Position numbers and translations under genes: made by a program. From Piromyces finnis (lineage: Eukaryota; Neocallimastigomycota; Neocallimastigomycetes; Neocallimastigales; Neocallimastigaceae): a DNA stretch of 64,000 nt. Of the stretch, positions 1 through 16,130 are shown in pieces (the stretch's first letter is position 1; each line of letters begins with the position of its first letter). The stretch spans positions 718,501 to 782,500 of the forward strand of contig MCFH01000006.1 in NCBI GenBank assembly GCA_002104945.1. Reading direction: 5' to 3'. The notes under the pieces are model-generated. The model was not told the origin of the DNA, did not search any database, and saw only the letters and a list, made by a program, of their open reading frames with translations.

Positions 1-976
1 CTATTGGAGATGAATTGTCACGATTACATCTACAAATATCAGCATCATATTTCATTAATAACTCGATCATTTCTTTTTTATTATTAATAACACTGAGCAT
101 CAATAAACTGTTTCCGTATTCATCGGTGATGGATTTATCATAGCCGTTTTGGAATAAGGATTCAACCATTTTTTTATAATTATTAATAACAGCCCAGAGA
201 AGAATATTGATATTATAATATGTTTCAAACGTTTTAAATGTTTCTTGTCTGTCAAAAATATTTTTGTTTTTTACAAGACAATAATCTAAAACAGCATCAA
301 TAATACTTTCATTTCTTGTTTTACAAGCAGAAATTAAAGCATTTTCACCATCATTATCAGTAATACTGACTTTATATTTATTACCATCATTTATCATTAT
401 TTCTCTTATTTGTTTTTTTGTTATCATCATTTTGTTTTTACCACATAAAATTAATTTTAATACAGCATTTGTTGAAACATAACTATGATTTAATAATAAA
501 CGAAGTTTTCTTAGATTACTGGTGTTAATGGCATACATAACAGCTGTTTTTCCTTTTTTATCTTTCATATTAAAATTAGCATTATATTTTAACAACAATC
601 CCATAATATCATGGAAATGACTATATTTACAAATATATATTAAAGGATTTTCTCCTTCATTATTAGAAAGTTTCAAACTAGCTCCTTTACTTAATAATAA
701 ATTAACAATATCATATTGATTATTAGAAATAGCTATTAAAAGAGGAGTTTGACCATTTGAAAATTGAACATCAACATTCACATAATTTAAAATAAGTTCT
801 ATAATTCTTTTTGAAGCATTTTTATTTAAACAGTATTCAAAAACCATTTTAATATTTTCCTCTGTAAGAATATTTAATTTTTGTTTAAATACTGCATTGA
901 AATAATCAAAATCATCTTTATTTATGCTCTCAATAAAAAGAGGATTTTTTAAAATATCATAATTTGTAGATTCCAT
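1..976 (-). CDS. Ankyrin-repeat protein, C-terminus cut by window edge
   Basis: The reading frame is open from an ATG at 976 to the left edge (325 codons, no stop), so the gene is partial at its C-terminus. Residues from about 70 on carry degenerate ankyrin repeats: G-Q-T-P-L-L-I-A-I near residue 74, then G-E-N-P-L-I-Y-I, G-K-T-A-V-M-Y-A-I, G-E-N-A-L-I-S-A-C and G-N-S-L-L-M-L-S-V. Each is followed by a helix and a spacer of roughly 30 residues. The first ~65 residues have no recognisable domain. No intron is visible. Ankyrin arrays mediate protein binding, so no specific function can be assigned. The ATG was chosen because it is the first in frame and lies next to a T-rich leader. Large ankyrin families are common in early-diverging fungi. 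Confidence 0.85.
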   Translation of the reverse strand, partial: MESTNYDILKNPLFIESINKDDFDYFNAVFKQKLNILTEENIKMVFEYCLNKNASKRIIELILNYVNVDVQFSNGQTPLLIAISNNQYDIVNLLLSKGASLKLSNNEGENPLIYICKYSHFHDIMGLLLKYNANFNMKDKKGKTAVMYAINTSNLRKLRLLLNHSYVSTNAVLKLILCGKNKMMITKKQIREIMINDGNKYKVSITDNDGENALISACKTRNESIIDAVLDYCLVKNKNIFDRQETFKTFETYYNINILLWAVINNYKKMVESLFQNGYDKSITDEYGNSLLMLSVINNKKEMIELLMKYDADICRCNRDNSSPI

Positions 977-3450
977 TTTTTTTTTCTTTTTATTCTTTTG
1001 TCTTAATTTAATTTCTTTCGGCTTTTTTTTAACTTTTCTTTAATTATTTCTTCCAGAAAACTATTATTTTACAGAATTATGGATAGTATAATTACAATTT
1101 CTAAAGAGAATTATCTTTATTGCATTTAAAAATATGTTATTAATAAACTTTTAAACTATATCCTTAAAAATATTTAATTTATCTTATTAAGAAAAAAAGA
1201 TTTTATTTTATATTGTTATTATTGTTATTATTATAAATATTTAATAATGCCATAATTTAATTGTTTTAATAATTCCTTTATATATACAATATATACAATG
1301 TGACTAACTTTAAATATTTCTTAAAAAAAACAATTTATTAAAATATTATATAATATAAATGTACTTGTCAAAAAAAATTTATGTTTCTTTTTAGATAAAG
1401 TGATATTATTTATTATTTAAAAAAATAAAATAAAAAGAAACTCGGTTTTTAATTTAAATGTAAAAATATAGGTTAAATTTATCTTTTATATATTAATTAA
1501 TTAATATTACTAAAATATTCTTATTTACAAAATTTATAAAAGTTAAAGAAAAATGAAAGGGAGCGTCTATCTTTATATACTTTTTTAAAAATAAGTGTTC
1601 TAAAATATTATTCCCACATTTCATAATAATTTTAATTTTAATTATTAAGATTAATTTATTTGATATTGGTAATATAAATTATTATCATAATTTTAAATAT
1701 TATCATTATTAATTGCTAATAATTTTTTAATATATTAATGTTATCGCTTAAAAATAGGTCAAAAAAAAAAAAAAAAAAAACATTTTTATTCATAAATAGA
1801 AAATAACACAATAATTAATCAATACTCAATACTATAATATAATCATAAAAAATAAGTAATCTAAAAAAAAATAAATAAATAGAATAATATAATTGTAAAG
1901 AGATTTTAAATAATATTCATTGTGAACGAACGCATAAAAAATAATAACATTTAATATACTAATATTGACATTTAAATAACATGATGCTTTTATTTAATAA
2001 AAATAGATTTGATAAGAAAATGAATTCAAATTTTAATATTATTATACAATATATTATCTAAATTGTCTTTCATATAAATTAATATATGGTGGACAATTTA
2101 ATTTTTTATTAATATAAAATTTTTATCATAATAAAAATTCTATTTTTTAGATAATTTTAAAAAAAAAAAAAAAAGATAATAGAGATAATGATTAATTTGT
2201 TTAGTTTTATGGTAGATTATATATAATTCTTATTGAAAAAGAATAGGTAATATGCCAAGGTAAATATTATTTTATTATTCCATGAATAAATATTAAAATA
2301 TTCTTAAAATTAGGTAAAGACGACTAATAACTAATAAGCATTTTATCCTAATGAAAAAGGGAAAATGGTATCCTATGTTTTGTGTGACAAAAACGTTTAA
2401 TCCCTAAATATCACATGAATTTGATTATGAAAGAATATGTGGAAAAATTATTAATTAAATGAATATAAATATTATGAATTTCCCTTTTTTTTTTTTTTTA
2501 ATAATAATAAGCCATTATTATTAAAAAAAAAATAAAGTGTATAGGATAGATTTTAAAAAGTATTAAATATATACATTGACTATTTATTGATTCATTTAAT
2601 TCAATTATTTATCAATTTTCCTCTTTTTTATTATATATAAATCATTATCTGGTTTGGCTGTTTGACGGTTAGATAATCATAAATTTTTTTTTTAAAACTT
2701 TAATTATTATATGGTTAAATGGATTAATAATCTATCAATTATTCTCAATATGATAGCATAAATGACCCAACCAAAAATTTAGTAAAGACATAAATTTAAG
2801 AGGTCACATTGTATTAATTAAAAGAATTATATCAAAACTTTAATTTTTTTATTTTTTTTTATATTAAATTTTATGGCACTTTATTTTTTGTTTATATAAA
2901 ATTTAATGGTAATGATTGAAGATAAAAAATAAAAAAAACCATATTAATACTATAAGTAAAATTTTTACTTTTATTAAAACCTAAAATATAATTGTCTGTT
3001 TAAATAAGAAAATATTATTCTATATAATAGTATACATATTTATTAATGTAGTTGTATTGTTTTTTTTTTTTTTTTTTATTCATTCTTTTTACATTCATAG
3101 ATATAATAAAACCAATAAAGTTTAAATGACTTTATTCACCTTTGAAATATTTATCAATTATTATTTTTATTTTTATTTTTATTTTTATTTTTATTTTTAT
3201 TTTTATTTTTATTTTTATTTTTATTTTTATTTTTTTTTTTTTTTTTTTTTGAAATTTTAAAACATTTTAGTATTTATATAGTGTTGTGTTAAACGGAATA
3301 TATTTAATGCTTATTTATAAAAAAAAATGTTTATATATATAACATTAAGAATTATAATGATATATTACAATGTTTTTATTTTTATAAAAATGGAATAAGG
3401 GTTGTAAAAGTTTATTTATACCAGTAAGGTAGAATAAAAAAATTTTTTTT
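977..3450. other. AT-rich intergenic spacer
   Basis: About 2.5 kb of A/T homopolymer runs and short AT words. No ORF with coding character or structured RNA was recognised. It ends with a hexanucleotide microsatellite (3153-3235) just beyond the 3' end of the CSC1-like gene. It lies between the presumed promoter of the ankyrin gene and the 3' side of the channel gene. Confidence 0.6.
3150..3250. repeat. (ATTTTT)n hexanucleotide microsatellite with T-tract
   Basis: About 13 perfect copies of a T5A hexamer run from 3153 to about 3232 and pass into an uninterrupted T run of about 18. It lies 200 bp downstream of the stop codon of the minus-strand channel gene. Confidence 0.9.
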
Positions 3451-6400
3451 TTATTCGCTATCAACGAAATAACATGGAATTTGAAGTTCATCATCCATTA
3501 ACTTTAGCTTTTCTTTAAGATTTTCATAACTATCTTCTGGAAGACGACCAATCATTTCAGTATTTTCCTCTCCTAAAATTTCTTTAATATTAGATGGTAC
3601 CCAAATACCAGAAAGATTATTGGTAATTAATGGCCAGAAATAGGAATGATGTTCATAAAAACCTGGTGTTTTAGCAGTTTTACCTTCATGATCTTGTTCT
3701 GCATTTTTCATAATTTCTTCCATTTGCATTTCTTTAAGATCGATAGCTTTATCATCATCTTGTACTTTTTCTTTTTGATTCTTTTTATAGTTTTCATAAT
3801 TAATGTTTGAAGAAGAATATTGATCTAATGGAAGATGAATGGTTCTTCTTTCATACGTTGCCTTAAATATATAATAATACAAAGCAGTACCGAAAATTGC
3901 TGGAATAAGTGAGAACCCAATTAAATAGCCTTATTAAATAGATAAAAAACATAGTTAATTAGTAGGTGATTAGTAATACTTAACTGATAGATAGTATAAG
4001 TCATTATACTATTTTTAATATTTTTAAAATGTTATTCTTTAAATATTCTATAAACTTACATCCTTTAAATACAAATATTTCCAACATAATAAATTGAAGA
4101 ATTAATAATCCAAAAACAATACGGTCATGAATAAAGACCCAGTTTTTGCCATAATATTCCCATTCCTTTATATATATATATATATATTTAAAATATAAAA
4201 TTAAAATTATTAATATTTATAAAATAAATATTAAATATCTTTGTAAATTTTAAAAACTTACCTTAACGTAATAATATAAAATTTGATATTTGTAGGCATA
4301 ATAACCAACAATACAGAAAAAGAAACCACAAAGTAAAATAAATGGTGAAATAATAGAATATACAATAGTAATTACAATAATAACTAATGCTGGTGGGAGT
4401 ATGTAACAGTAATCGGGCTATAATATAAAAAAAAAAAAAAAAAATGGAAATGGAAATGGAAAAATGTAAATGATTTGTTTTGTTTTACTTTGAAGAAAAA
4501 TTGAATTAAAAATTTAGGAATTACATAATATGTTTCATTCTTTAAATTATAATAATCTCTTGGAGTTTTGCACGCTAATTTTTTAAACCAATATAAGAAT
4601 GGAAGATATGGTTTTGTAAAATCAGTAATAATAGATACTGGGTAGTGAGCTACCAAGTTAATGAAATAAGTTGATCCCTAAGTAATAGAATTAAAAAAAA
4701 ATTAATAACAAATTGCGGAATACAATATTTATAAAATTTATTTAGTTTTTAACATTAATTATATTAGAATATATAAATACCTGTGGAATTAATGAACCTA
4801 TAGTATATACAATAGACATTGGAGATTGAAGTAAAGCACTTAAGAAGGTAAAGAAAGCATTCTATAAAATTATATATATATTAGATATATTAGAAATTTT
4901 AAAAAAAAAAGGGGGGAGGAAGGAAAAAACTTACCGATATAGCAAAAACAAAAAGCATATTAACTAATAAGAAAATATAATATTTTCCCATAACAGATTG
5001 TTCCTTGGCAGAACGAGATTCGAAACACTGGAAGGAAGAAATAAAGTAGAAAACGTATGGTGCCAAAGTCATAAATAAATTAGTAATCATTGGTGGAATT
5101 AAGGTTTGTAAAAATTCCAAATTTTCTATAGTAAGAAGCCATGGTAAACGTTCGCGTAACCATTCAATATTCTCAAGTTTATCAATAGTTGCTAACCCAG
5201 AAATAAAAGATACAGGAATAAACCAGAAAATAATAAGTATGATAGTTAAAATAGTTAAGGTAAAGTTTTGTAAAATTTTTCTTTTAATAGAAATATCAAT
5301 ATTTTCCCATATAATATCGTTATAATGAGGTGCCGGAGTACAAATCATATCAAATGTATTATTTGATGAGCAAAGAATAACTTGAGATGCAATTGTTGAT
5401 GAATGTTGATTTTTGAAAGTTACAAAACCAGTAGTAGTATATACGCTTGGATCATCATCATCATCAAAAAATCTTTTACGGCTTTCATTAATGATTTTTG
5501 TATATTTAATTAATCTTTCAGTATAGTATTCAATACTATCAACCACTAAACCAGAGGATTTAATGGATTTTGGTCTTAAAGATTCAATAATATAGTTTTT
5601 ATCAATGACATCATGATTTAAAATAGGTGTAGTTTCATTAGGTTCTGAATTGTCGGAAAAAGATATGTTTTTATTTTTCTTAGGTGATTCTTCAACAATT
5701 TCATCTTTTTCTTTTTCAATAATTTCTTTCTTTATTGTCTCTAACTCTATTTTAGAAAGAGTTGGCTCATGAGTAAGAGTACGAATTTTTCTTTTAGATT
5801 TTAGCTCATTTTCTTCTTCTGTTTCATTGACACTGTTTTCTTTTTCTTTAGCATTTGTTGGAGTTTCTGTTCCTAATGCTTCTGATCTAGTAACAATTTC
5901 AGTAAGATCTTTGTTATTGTTACTATTTTGTCTTTTTTGATATTCAAGAACATTTTTAATCCATTCACAATATGCTCTTTCTAATGATAATAATGCTTTT
6001 TGACGTTTATTATAAATTTCAATGAAATACTCATCATAGTCTCGCATAACAAAAGCATTTTCTACTTCACCAATATCATGATCAATAAACCATTGTTTTA
6101 ATGCTTTGTCCGTTCTATAATTAACAGGAATTCCTTGGACAAGAACAGTACGGAATTGAGTTAATTCATCTGATCTTTCTTCGTTATTTCTAAGAGTTTC
6201 TTCTTTTTTATTTTCATACTCGTATCTCAAATATTCAGTATAATACTTTATGAAATAAATAAAATATAAATTAATAACAAATTAATTTATTTAATATATA
6301 ACATAATAAATATATCTTAATAATAATTACGTCATATAACTTTTTGCAAACATAAAATGAAAAAATATAAACAAGTATTGCATGTATTATATGTAAATTT

Positions 6401-7142
6401 GAATTATGTGGAACATTCGCAATTGAAAAACGTTTTAAACCTATTGATAAAAATGGCATGGTTGTATTATCATAATGTTCATAATCAGGTGTTTGAGCAA
6501 AATAATTAACAGGAAGCAAAATTGGAACAATAATAATTGAACCAAAAGCAAATATTGTTGCACCAAATTTAAACATTCTTATAAACATAGCTGATTTACA
6601 TTATATAAACAAAAAAAAAAAAAAAGTTTTATAAACACTACTATTATATAATAATAACTCAATATATATATAAAACATTATATTTGAATATATATCTACC
6701 TGCATCCAAGCCAATATTATCAACAATCCATTTATCCGGAATTGAATGAATATGTTTTATTATATCTATTAAACCTTCTTTATATTCTGGTGTATTTTTG
6801 CTATACAAATTAAAATGGAATTTTTGATACAATTAACTATATATTTCTTCGAAAAATAAAAGTATTTTGGTAACTTCATTATATAATACACAAAAAAAGG
6901 GTAAAAAAGCATTTAATTAAAAAAGATTTTTATAAAGACTTACGATAATACAGTTAATCTTTTGAAATAAATTAATTTTCCCCATTTATACTTTCTACAA
7001 ACATTCAAAAAAACCACTGCAATGGTTAATGCTACTATTGAAATTAATACTTGGATAATTAAACCAATTATTGAAGGTCTATCGACTTTCCAATGACTAA
7101 TGTCATCCTGAATTGCATTATCATTATCTCCTATTATATCCA

Positions 7143-7143
<1 letters not shown>
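3451..7143 (-). CDS. CSC1/OSCA/TMEM63-family osmosensitive cation channel
   Basis: Nine exons assemble to a 948-residue protein: 6944-7143, 6700-6800, 6331-6590, 4935-6245, 4781-4861, 4525-4677, 4262-4417, 4060-4165 and 3451-3929 (summed length divisible by three). The first three exons carry the N-terminal late-exocytosis/RSN1 region, with the family GLDA-A-F-R motif created exactly across the exon 2/3 junction and then I-L-L-P-V-N. Exon 4 holds the large charged cytosolic domain and enters the 7-TM pore domain at D-I-I-W-E-N. Later exons add TM segments and the F-I-H-D-R-I/G-L-L-I-L-Q segment. The C-terminus is a short acidic cytosolic tail. Known members are Ca2+-permeable osmo- or mechanosensitive channels. 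The cytosolic loop is unusually charged and low-complexity. Divergent from the Sm-like gene at 8308. Confidence 0.92.
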
Positions 7144-7174
<31 letters not shown>

Positions 7175-8307
7175 TTATTTTATTTTATTATTACTATTTT
7201 TTTGAAATTTTTGTTTTTTATTTTATTTTTATTAAATTAATTTTTATATTTATATTTTCTAAAATTGTTTTTTTGTTAAGATTTATTACTATTCATATTG
7301 ACAAATATTATGATTTACAATAAAAAAAAAAATATTATTTAACTTTTCTGTAACTTGTCAATTGAAATTTTTTTTTTTCTCATTAATTCAAATGAAATGT
7401 ATCAATTTCTATATTATTTTTAAATAATATTTTTATTTTTTTCTATATTTAATTAATTTATTGATTTTTTATTTATTTATTTATTTATTTTAATTAAATT
7501 CCCTTTCTTTTAAAGATTTAGGATGAAGAGCTTATATTACTCCTCAAAATATATTTTTATATATTTTCGTTTTGAATTTTAATTTTATTTATTATTTATA
7601 GTTTTTAATTTTTGGATGAAGATACCATTAACCTTCATACATATATATTTTCTTTTCTTTTCTTTTTTTTTATTCTTATTATTAATATTTATTTAATTTC
7701 TCTTCTTTTTGATTGTTACTATTTTTTTTTATTATTATTATTTTTATTTTATTTTTTAAAATTTTATTTTAATTTTTATATTTTAAAAAAAAAATTGGAA
7801 AAATAAAAGAAATGTCTTAATATATTAATTATACATATTATATTTTATTATAATATCTAGTGAAACAATTTTAATTCTGATTAAATTAAAATTAATTTAT
7901 ATATTAAAAAAAAGGTTCAAAAAAATTAATATATTATATATCATCTTAAAACTATTTTTTTAAAATTTGATTCATATAATAATATTATGATTGCTTTACC
8001 AAAAAAAAATAGCTATAATTACATTTTTATAAATATTACATTATTTAATTATTTAGGTATTTAGTTGTCTTTATTTATAAAAACAAGAATAAATATAAAA
8101 TAATAAATATAATACTTGAAAAAAAAAAAAGTTGGTTATATTACATTGTAAATTTTATTTATACTTGAAATTTGCTGTAAAATAGAATATCTTAAAAAAA
8201 TGATTGGATTTTATTTAATTAAATGATTATTTCTTTATAGAATTAAAATTTTCAGTTATTAAAAATTTTTCCATTAATTTATATAAATTTTAAAAATTTT
8301 TTTAAAT
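7144..8307. promoter_or_regulatory. Bidirectional intergenic region
   Basis: This 1.2-kb spacer separates the divergently transcribed channel gene (minus, ATG 7143) and Sm-like gene (plus, ATG 8308), so it should contain both promoters. It consists of ATT repeats, T-rich runs and AT words. No distinct binding motif was recognised, and the short ORFs in it are low-complexity. Confidence 0.45.
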
Positions 8308-8810
8308 ATGGCAGCAAAAGAAGTGTACTGTCCTAAAAATGATACAGAAAATATTAAAGAACTTAGTAGATATATTTACAATAAATTAAGAGTAACTATT
8401 GAAGATAAAAGAGAGTTTATAGGATATTTCATGTGTATAGATAAGGATAAAAATATTATTTTATCTGCGACTAATGAGTATTGTTTAAAAGAAGAAACAG
8501 ACAAAAAAGACCAAAATGAAATAGATAACAGTGATGATTTCGAATTTGATGAAAATAAAATGTTTGAGGATAAATGTAAATTTAGGACATAATAAATATA
8601 TAAATATAATAAATAATATTAAAATTGCGTAATTTATTTTAATAATTGTTTTTTGTTATTACTACTATTATTATTGTTATATTAACAAATTGAAATTAAA
8701 AAAAAAACAAAGACGAATCACGATTTGTAGGATTAATTATGGTAAACAAGAATAAATTTAAAAAAATTTTTTTAATATTAAAATATAAAATAAATGAAAG
8801 CGCGAATTAA
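8308..8810 (+). CDS. NAA38: Sm-like protein, NAA38/LSMD1 (Mak31) type
   Basis: Two exons, 8308-8575 and 8713-8810, give 121 residues. Exon 1 carries the Sm1 motif: L-x-Y-I-Y-N-K-L-R-V-T-I-x-D-x-R-E-F-I-G-Y-F-x-C-I-D-K-D-x-N-I-I-L, which matches the LSMD1/NAA38 pattern (F-x-C-x-D-x-D-x-N-I-I-L). The first exon alone reaches a stop at 8592 and would lack the Sm2 strand. Splicing a 137-nt GT-AG intron restores it: R-F-V-G-L-I-M-V, then a hydrophobic end. This corresponds to the family G-L-V-M-V-P-G segment. Known members are auxiliary subunits of the NatC N-terminal acetyltransferase. An acidic Asp/Glu linker separates Sm1 and Sm2. The exact subfamily is less certain than the fold. Confidence 0.8.
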
Positions 8811-10451
8811 AGATTGATTAATTAATTATTATGTATAATTTAATATTACTTAGATACCAGGAAAATATATTAAAAAGGTTGAGGCTGTATCTTTCCCATA
8901 TATATAATTACATAAATGTAAAATAATTTAATCAATTATCTATACCAGATTTCTTTTCCTTTACATGTTTAAGTTAAAACGTATATATATAACAACATAA
9001 AATTACACTTTTATATTCCTTTATATTAAACTATATACCATAAAACTTTATTAATCTTGAAAATAAATTATTATTACTTACTTACAATTATAAGAAATAT
9101 GATATAAAATAATAATATCATAAAGATATTATTTTAAGATACAATAAAAATTTTACTTATTATAAAAATTGCTACATAATGAAAAATCTTATTAATGTTT
9201 AACACATTATATACGCATATTAGTCTTTAATTCAAATCAACGTTGTATATTACATATTACTTAATAAAATAGCCTAAAACTAAGTAATAATCTTTTAATA
9301 TTATTATTGCCTATAAAACAATAAACAATAAATATATATTTATTAGTACTTTGTAAAATAATAAAAATTTAAAGATTTTACATATTTGTTTTTAAAATAA
9401 TTTATTTTATATATGCATAACCAAATAAAAGTATAAATTATAATTCATTATTAAAGTTTTTTTACAATAATAAGGTTATATGTTATAATAGTTTAAATAA
9501 TTTTTATATTATTTTATGAATTATTCCAGATAAGATATTCCATCTTAAAATTGTAATAAAGATAGTTTTCTAAAAAAAAGGAATTATTTAAATTATTTAA
9601 TAATTTATATAGTTGTAATAATTATAATTAGCTTCTTACAAAATTAAGTACTATTTATATATATTTAAGTTATTTTTAAAAAATTACTTATCTTTAATAA
9701 CTTAACAAAATGATTATTTATAATAATAATTATTTATTTTTAATAAAGTAACTTAACAATAATAAGTCAATTTAATAAATGAAATTTCTGTTCCTTATAG
9801 AAAAAAAAAATATATTATTTTTACTTTTTTTTTTTTTTAATTATTTTTCTATTATTTATTTATATTTATTTATTGTTATTCTAAATTATTATTTTTTTTT
9901 ACTCCTATTACTATGATTATTTAATGTCAATATAAAATATTATGATTCAAACGGAAATAATAGCTTCATAGATGAATTAGAAGAAATTCACATTTTGGAA
10001 ATGACTTGCCAGGAATTTATACCAAAGAAAATTGAGGTTGTGTAAAATTTAGCCTGAGCATTTCTAATAATAATTTTTTCTAAATTTAAATAATTAATAT
10101 GTTTCTATTTTCCATTTTTATACATTTGTATTATACATTTTTTATATATTTTAATTATAGTTTACAATTTTATATAAAATATTTGGCATCAAGATGTGTA
10201 GAAATAATAAATATTTTTATTACATAATAAAATGATAAATAATGAAAGTGTTATTTAAATTATATATAATATATAAAGTTGTATTTTCCTTTCTTTTCTT
10301 ATACGTTAAATTAAGATGATATAATGGAATAATATTAATAATAAAATTATATAATTAAATGAATAACCTTATTCCATAAATTTTAAAAGTTTAAATAAAT
10401 TAAAAGTAAATTTTTAGTAATTTAGTAAAAAAAAAAAAAATTTAAAAAAGG
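8811..10451. other. Intergenic spacer with one short coding-like patch
   Basis: Very AT-rich DNA between the 3' ends of the Sm-like and Stealth genes, which converge. Nothing recognisable apart from an ATG-less open stretch at 9917-10045, listed separately. Confidence 0.5.
9917..10045 (+). pseudogene. Short unidentified coding-like fragment
   Basis: An open frame of 42 codons without an ATG ends in TAA at 10043-10045. Its composition (Asp, Glu, Asn, Cys, Gln, Met) is locally less AT-biased than the surroundings. The peptide contains Y-Y-D-S-N-G-N-N-S-F-I-D-E-L-E-E-I, which vaguely resembles an EF-hand loop but lacks the final Glu position. It could be a terminal exon or a gene relic. No neighbouring exon could be joined convincingly. 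Confidence 0.25.
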
Positions 10452-13130
10452 TTATTTTTCAAAAACTCCTTTATCAGGGAACAAATATTCCATAATTTCA
10501 TGTAATTCTTGGCTAACTCTTGGTTCATTGTAATCATCATTAAAATTAAAAAATAAATAAGGTTCTTTTATAATATCAGAATAAAGTTTAATATTTCTAG
10601 TAGCATCATCAAATATTTGCCCAAATCTCATTGTTTTTTCTCGTAAATGATCTTCCACTATATGAAAGCCGTATTTTAGTATAGTTCTATTTCTATTTAT
10701 GACTTTATTATTATAATCACCTGTTGCTTCTTCATCTAAATCGTGAATATATTTTGAAGAATAAAATTTATCAAATAATTCTTCAAATCCTTTTTTGGAA
10801 GCAGTATATCTTATAAAGGCTTGATTTGCAAAAGGTGGAATAACATCCTCTGGATGTCTAAATTTATGAGTGAGAGTAATATCAATATAATTCTTAAATT
10901 TTTCTCTACTCATTGGGAATAGATCACGATACCAAACGTATGGTGAATGCTCAAGTTGATTTGTCCTAATATATCTTCCATAAAGTGATTTAATAGCACC
11001 ATTTGTCATTGCAAGAGAAGCAACAAACCTTTCACTCATAGTAGTTTGTGAAAAAGATTTTCTACCAACATTTTTAGCATATTGAATATCATTAATAAGA
11101 AAATGAAGTGCTAAAAAAAAATTTGGGAACCTGAAGTGTTGTGCTGCATTTGGGAAAAATATTTCTTTATCTTTTGGTTTATATTCATATCTCTTTTTTT
11201 TAGAATGATTAAGTTCTTCCTCTTCTATTTCTTCTATATTTTCTTCCTTTTCTTTACTTTCAGACACGTTATTATCTTTATTATTATTTTTTATTCTTTC
11301 AATTTCAAAAATTGACTCTGTATTAATTTTTTCATCTTTTTTATCTTCATTAATAGAATTTAGAGTAGCAGAAGTGGCTTTTGTTGTTGTAGTGGTAGTG
11401 GTATTTGTTGATGCTTTATTTTCATTTGAATTATAATATTTATTTATTTCTATCAACGCTTTGGTTATACATCGCGAATGATGCATGTTAATAAACTCAT
11501 ATGGAGCTTTTGACTTTAAGTAAGCAAGTAATTCTTGTATACATGGGGAAAAATCACTAACTAAATGTTTATTGTTCAGATATTTATAATAAGTTAATTT
11601 AGAAGTCATTTTATATTGATCTGAATGTTTATAAAATTTGTAGTAGAAATAAGGAAAACTTTTCTTTAATTCCTGTTCTTTATTAAAATACATTATATAT
11701 TCCTCATCAATATCATAAGATTCACCGCTTCCATAGAAGAAATAAGAAGGATGAACAGGCTGATTAAAGAAATAATCGTCATTTAACTGTATAAATTGTT
11801 CTGTCAAACCTGGAATTCTATCTAAATACCATTCAATAGCAAATGAATTAAATGTTGGGTTAACATCATTACCATTCATATCTTTTTTTGGTAAGATATC
11901 TTCTTGATTAATGATTTTAATTCTATCAAACTCAGTATCTAACCATTCTGGTGTTTGTCCAGGAGTTACAATAAATATTGTACCTTTATGCCATGGTAAA
12001 TATTTGAAAAGAGAACGTAAAGAAAATCTTAATTCATCCACACTCCTATCCCGATTGTCTGCTTTTTTAATTCCACCATTATATTTAGCCTTTTGTTCCA
12101 AATGAATAGGATCTGAACCATTTACCCATGTATACACAATAGATATATCAGCTGCCCATTGCCATTCCGGTTCTAATTCATCATGTCTTACACCATTTTC
12201 AACATCTCTTGAATATTTTAATAAAAATCTTAATTCTCTTTCATCATCGTAACATACCCTTTTATTTTGTTTATCTTGCTCGGAATTTATAGATTGAATA
12301 GCATCAGCATAGAGTTTATTTTTTAAATTTTGATATTCTGTTCTATTACTCATATTATCTAATGAAGGTATTGGAAAGCTACCAAATTTTATATCTTTCC
12401 AAAATATTTTATTTGGATCATAGTATTCTTCTAAAAGTTTTTTTTTAGTTAAATTTTCATAAAATGGTTTCAAACTTCTAAATTCATTGGTATCATCTAC
12501 ACCATTATTAGGTACACTCTTTTCCTTTTGTTTGTTCTTAAGTTTTCCAATAAAATCCTTTTGTTTGTCAAAGAATTTCATTTCTCTATTCCTAAATGAT
12601 TCTTTATTATCTATTAATTTATGATTTAAATGCCCATTCTTTTCATTAAAAATATCTTCAATTCTCCCTACCTTACTTATTCTATTATTTGGAATATTTT
12701 CTTTTTTTTTTTTAATTTCACTTTTATCTATATTTTCAATCTTATCAGTATTTTTATTCTCTATTTTATTTTCAATTTCATCAGCATTTTTATGTTCTTT
12801 TAAACTTTCTAATATTGGTTCAGATTTATAATTATCACTATTATAAATATTTTTATTATCAATTAGCTTATCAATATCTACGTCGGTGTTTGCTATTTCA
12901 AATAATATTTCATCTTCAATTATATCTTTAAACATATATTGAAAGAAAAAAATTTTTTAATATTAGTGTTAAGTAAAAAAATATTATATAGAAACTAATA
13001 GTTTCTATATACGAAATTACATACCTTTTTTTTTTCTAATTTGAGATTGATGATGTGATAATGTTATTAAAAAAACATTTATTAATAATATAATAATAAT
13101 CACAGGTGTAAATTTTATATGTTTAAACAT
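10452..13130 (-). CDS. Stealth-family phosphotransferase (GNPTAB-like)
   Basis: Two exons, 13025-13130 and 10452-12925, encode 859 residues. Exon 1 was found from its splice donor and reading phase. It gives M-F-K-H-I-K-F-T-P-V followed by a strongly hydrophobic stretch, a typical type II signal anchor for Golgi or secretory localisation. A low-complexity Asn/Lys/Glu stem follows. Around residue 295 the Stealth CR1 motif D-I-S-I-V-Y-T-W-V-N-G-S-D appears. CR2 follows (R-D-x-x-E-L-R-F-S-L-R-S, then P-T-F-N-S-x-A-I-E and L-N-D-D-Y-F-F), and CR3/CR4 after an acidic Thr-rich insert (F-R-x-P-N-F-F-L, then C-terminal R-H-P-E-D). Known Stealth proteins transfer hexose-1-phosphate to glycans, as in lysosomal GlcNAc-phosphotransferase and bacterial capsules. 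The acceptor here is unknown. Confidence 0.9.
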
Positions 13131-16130
<3,000 letters not shown>

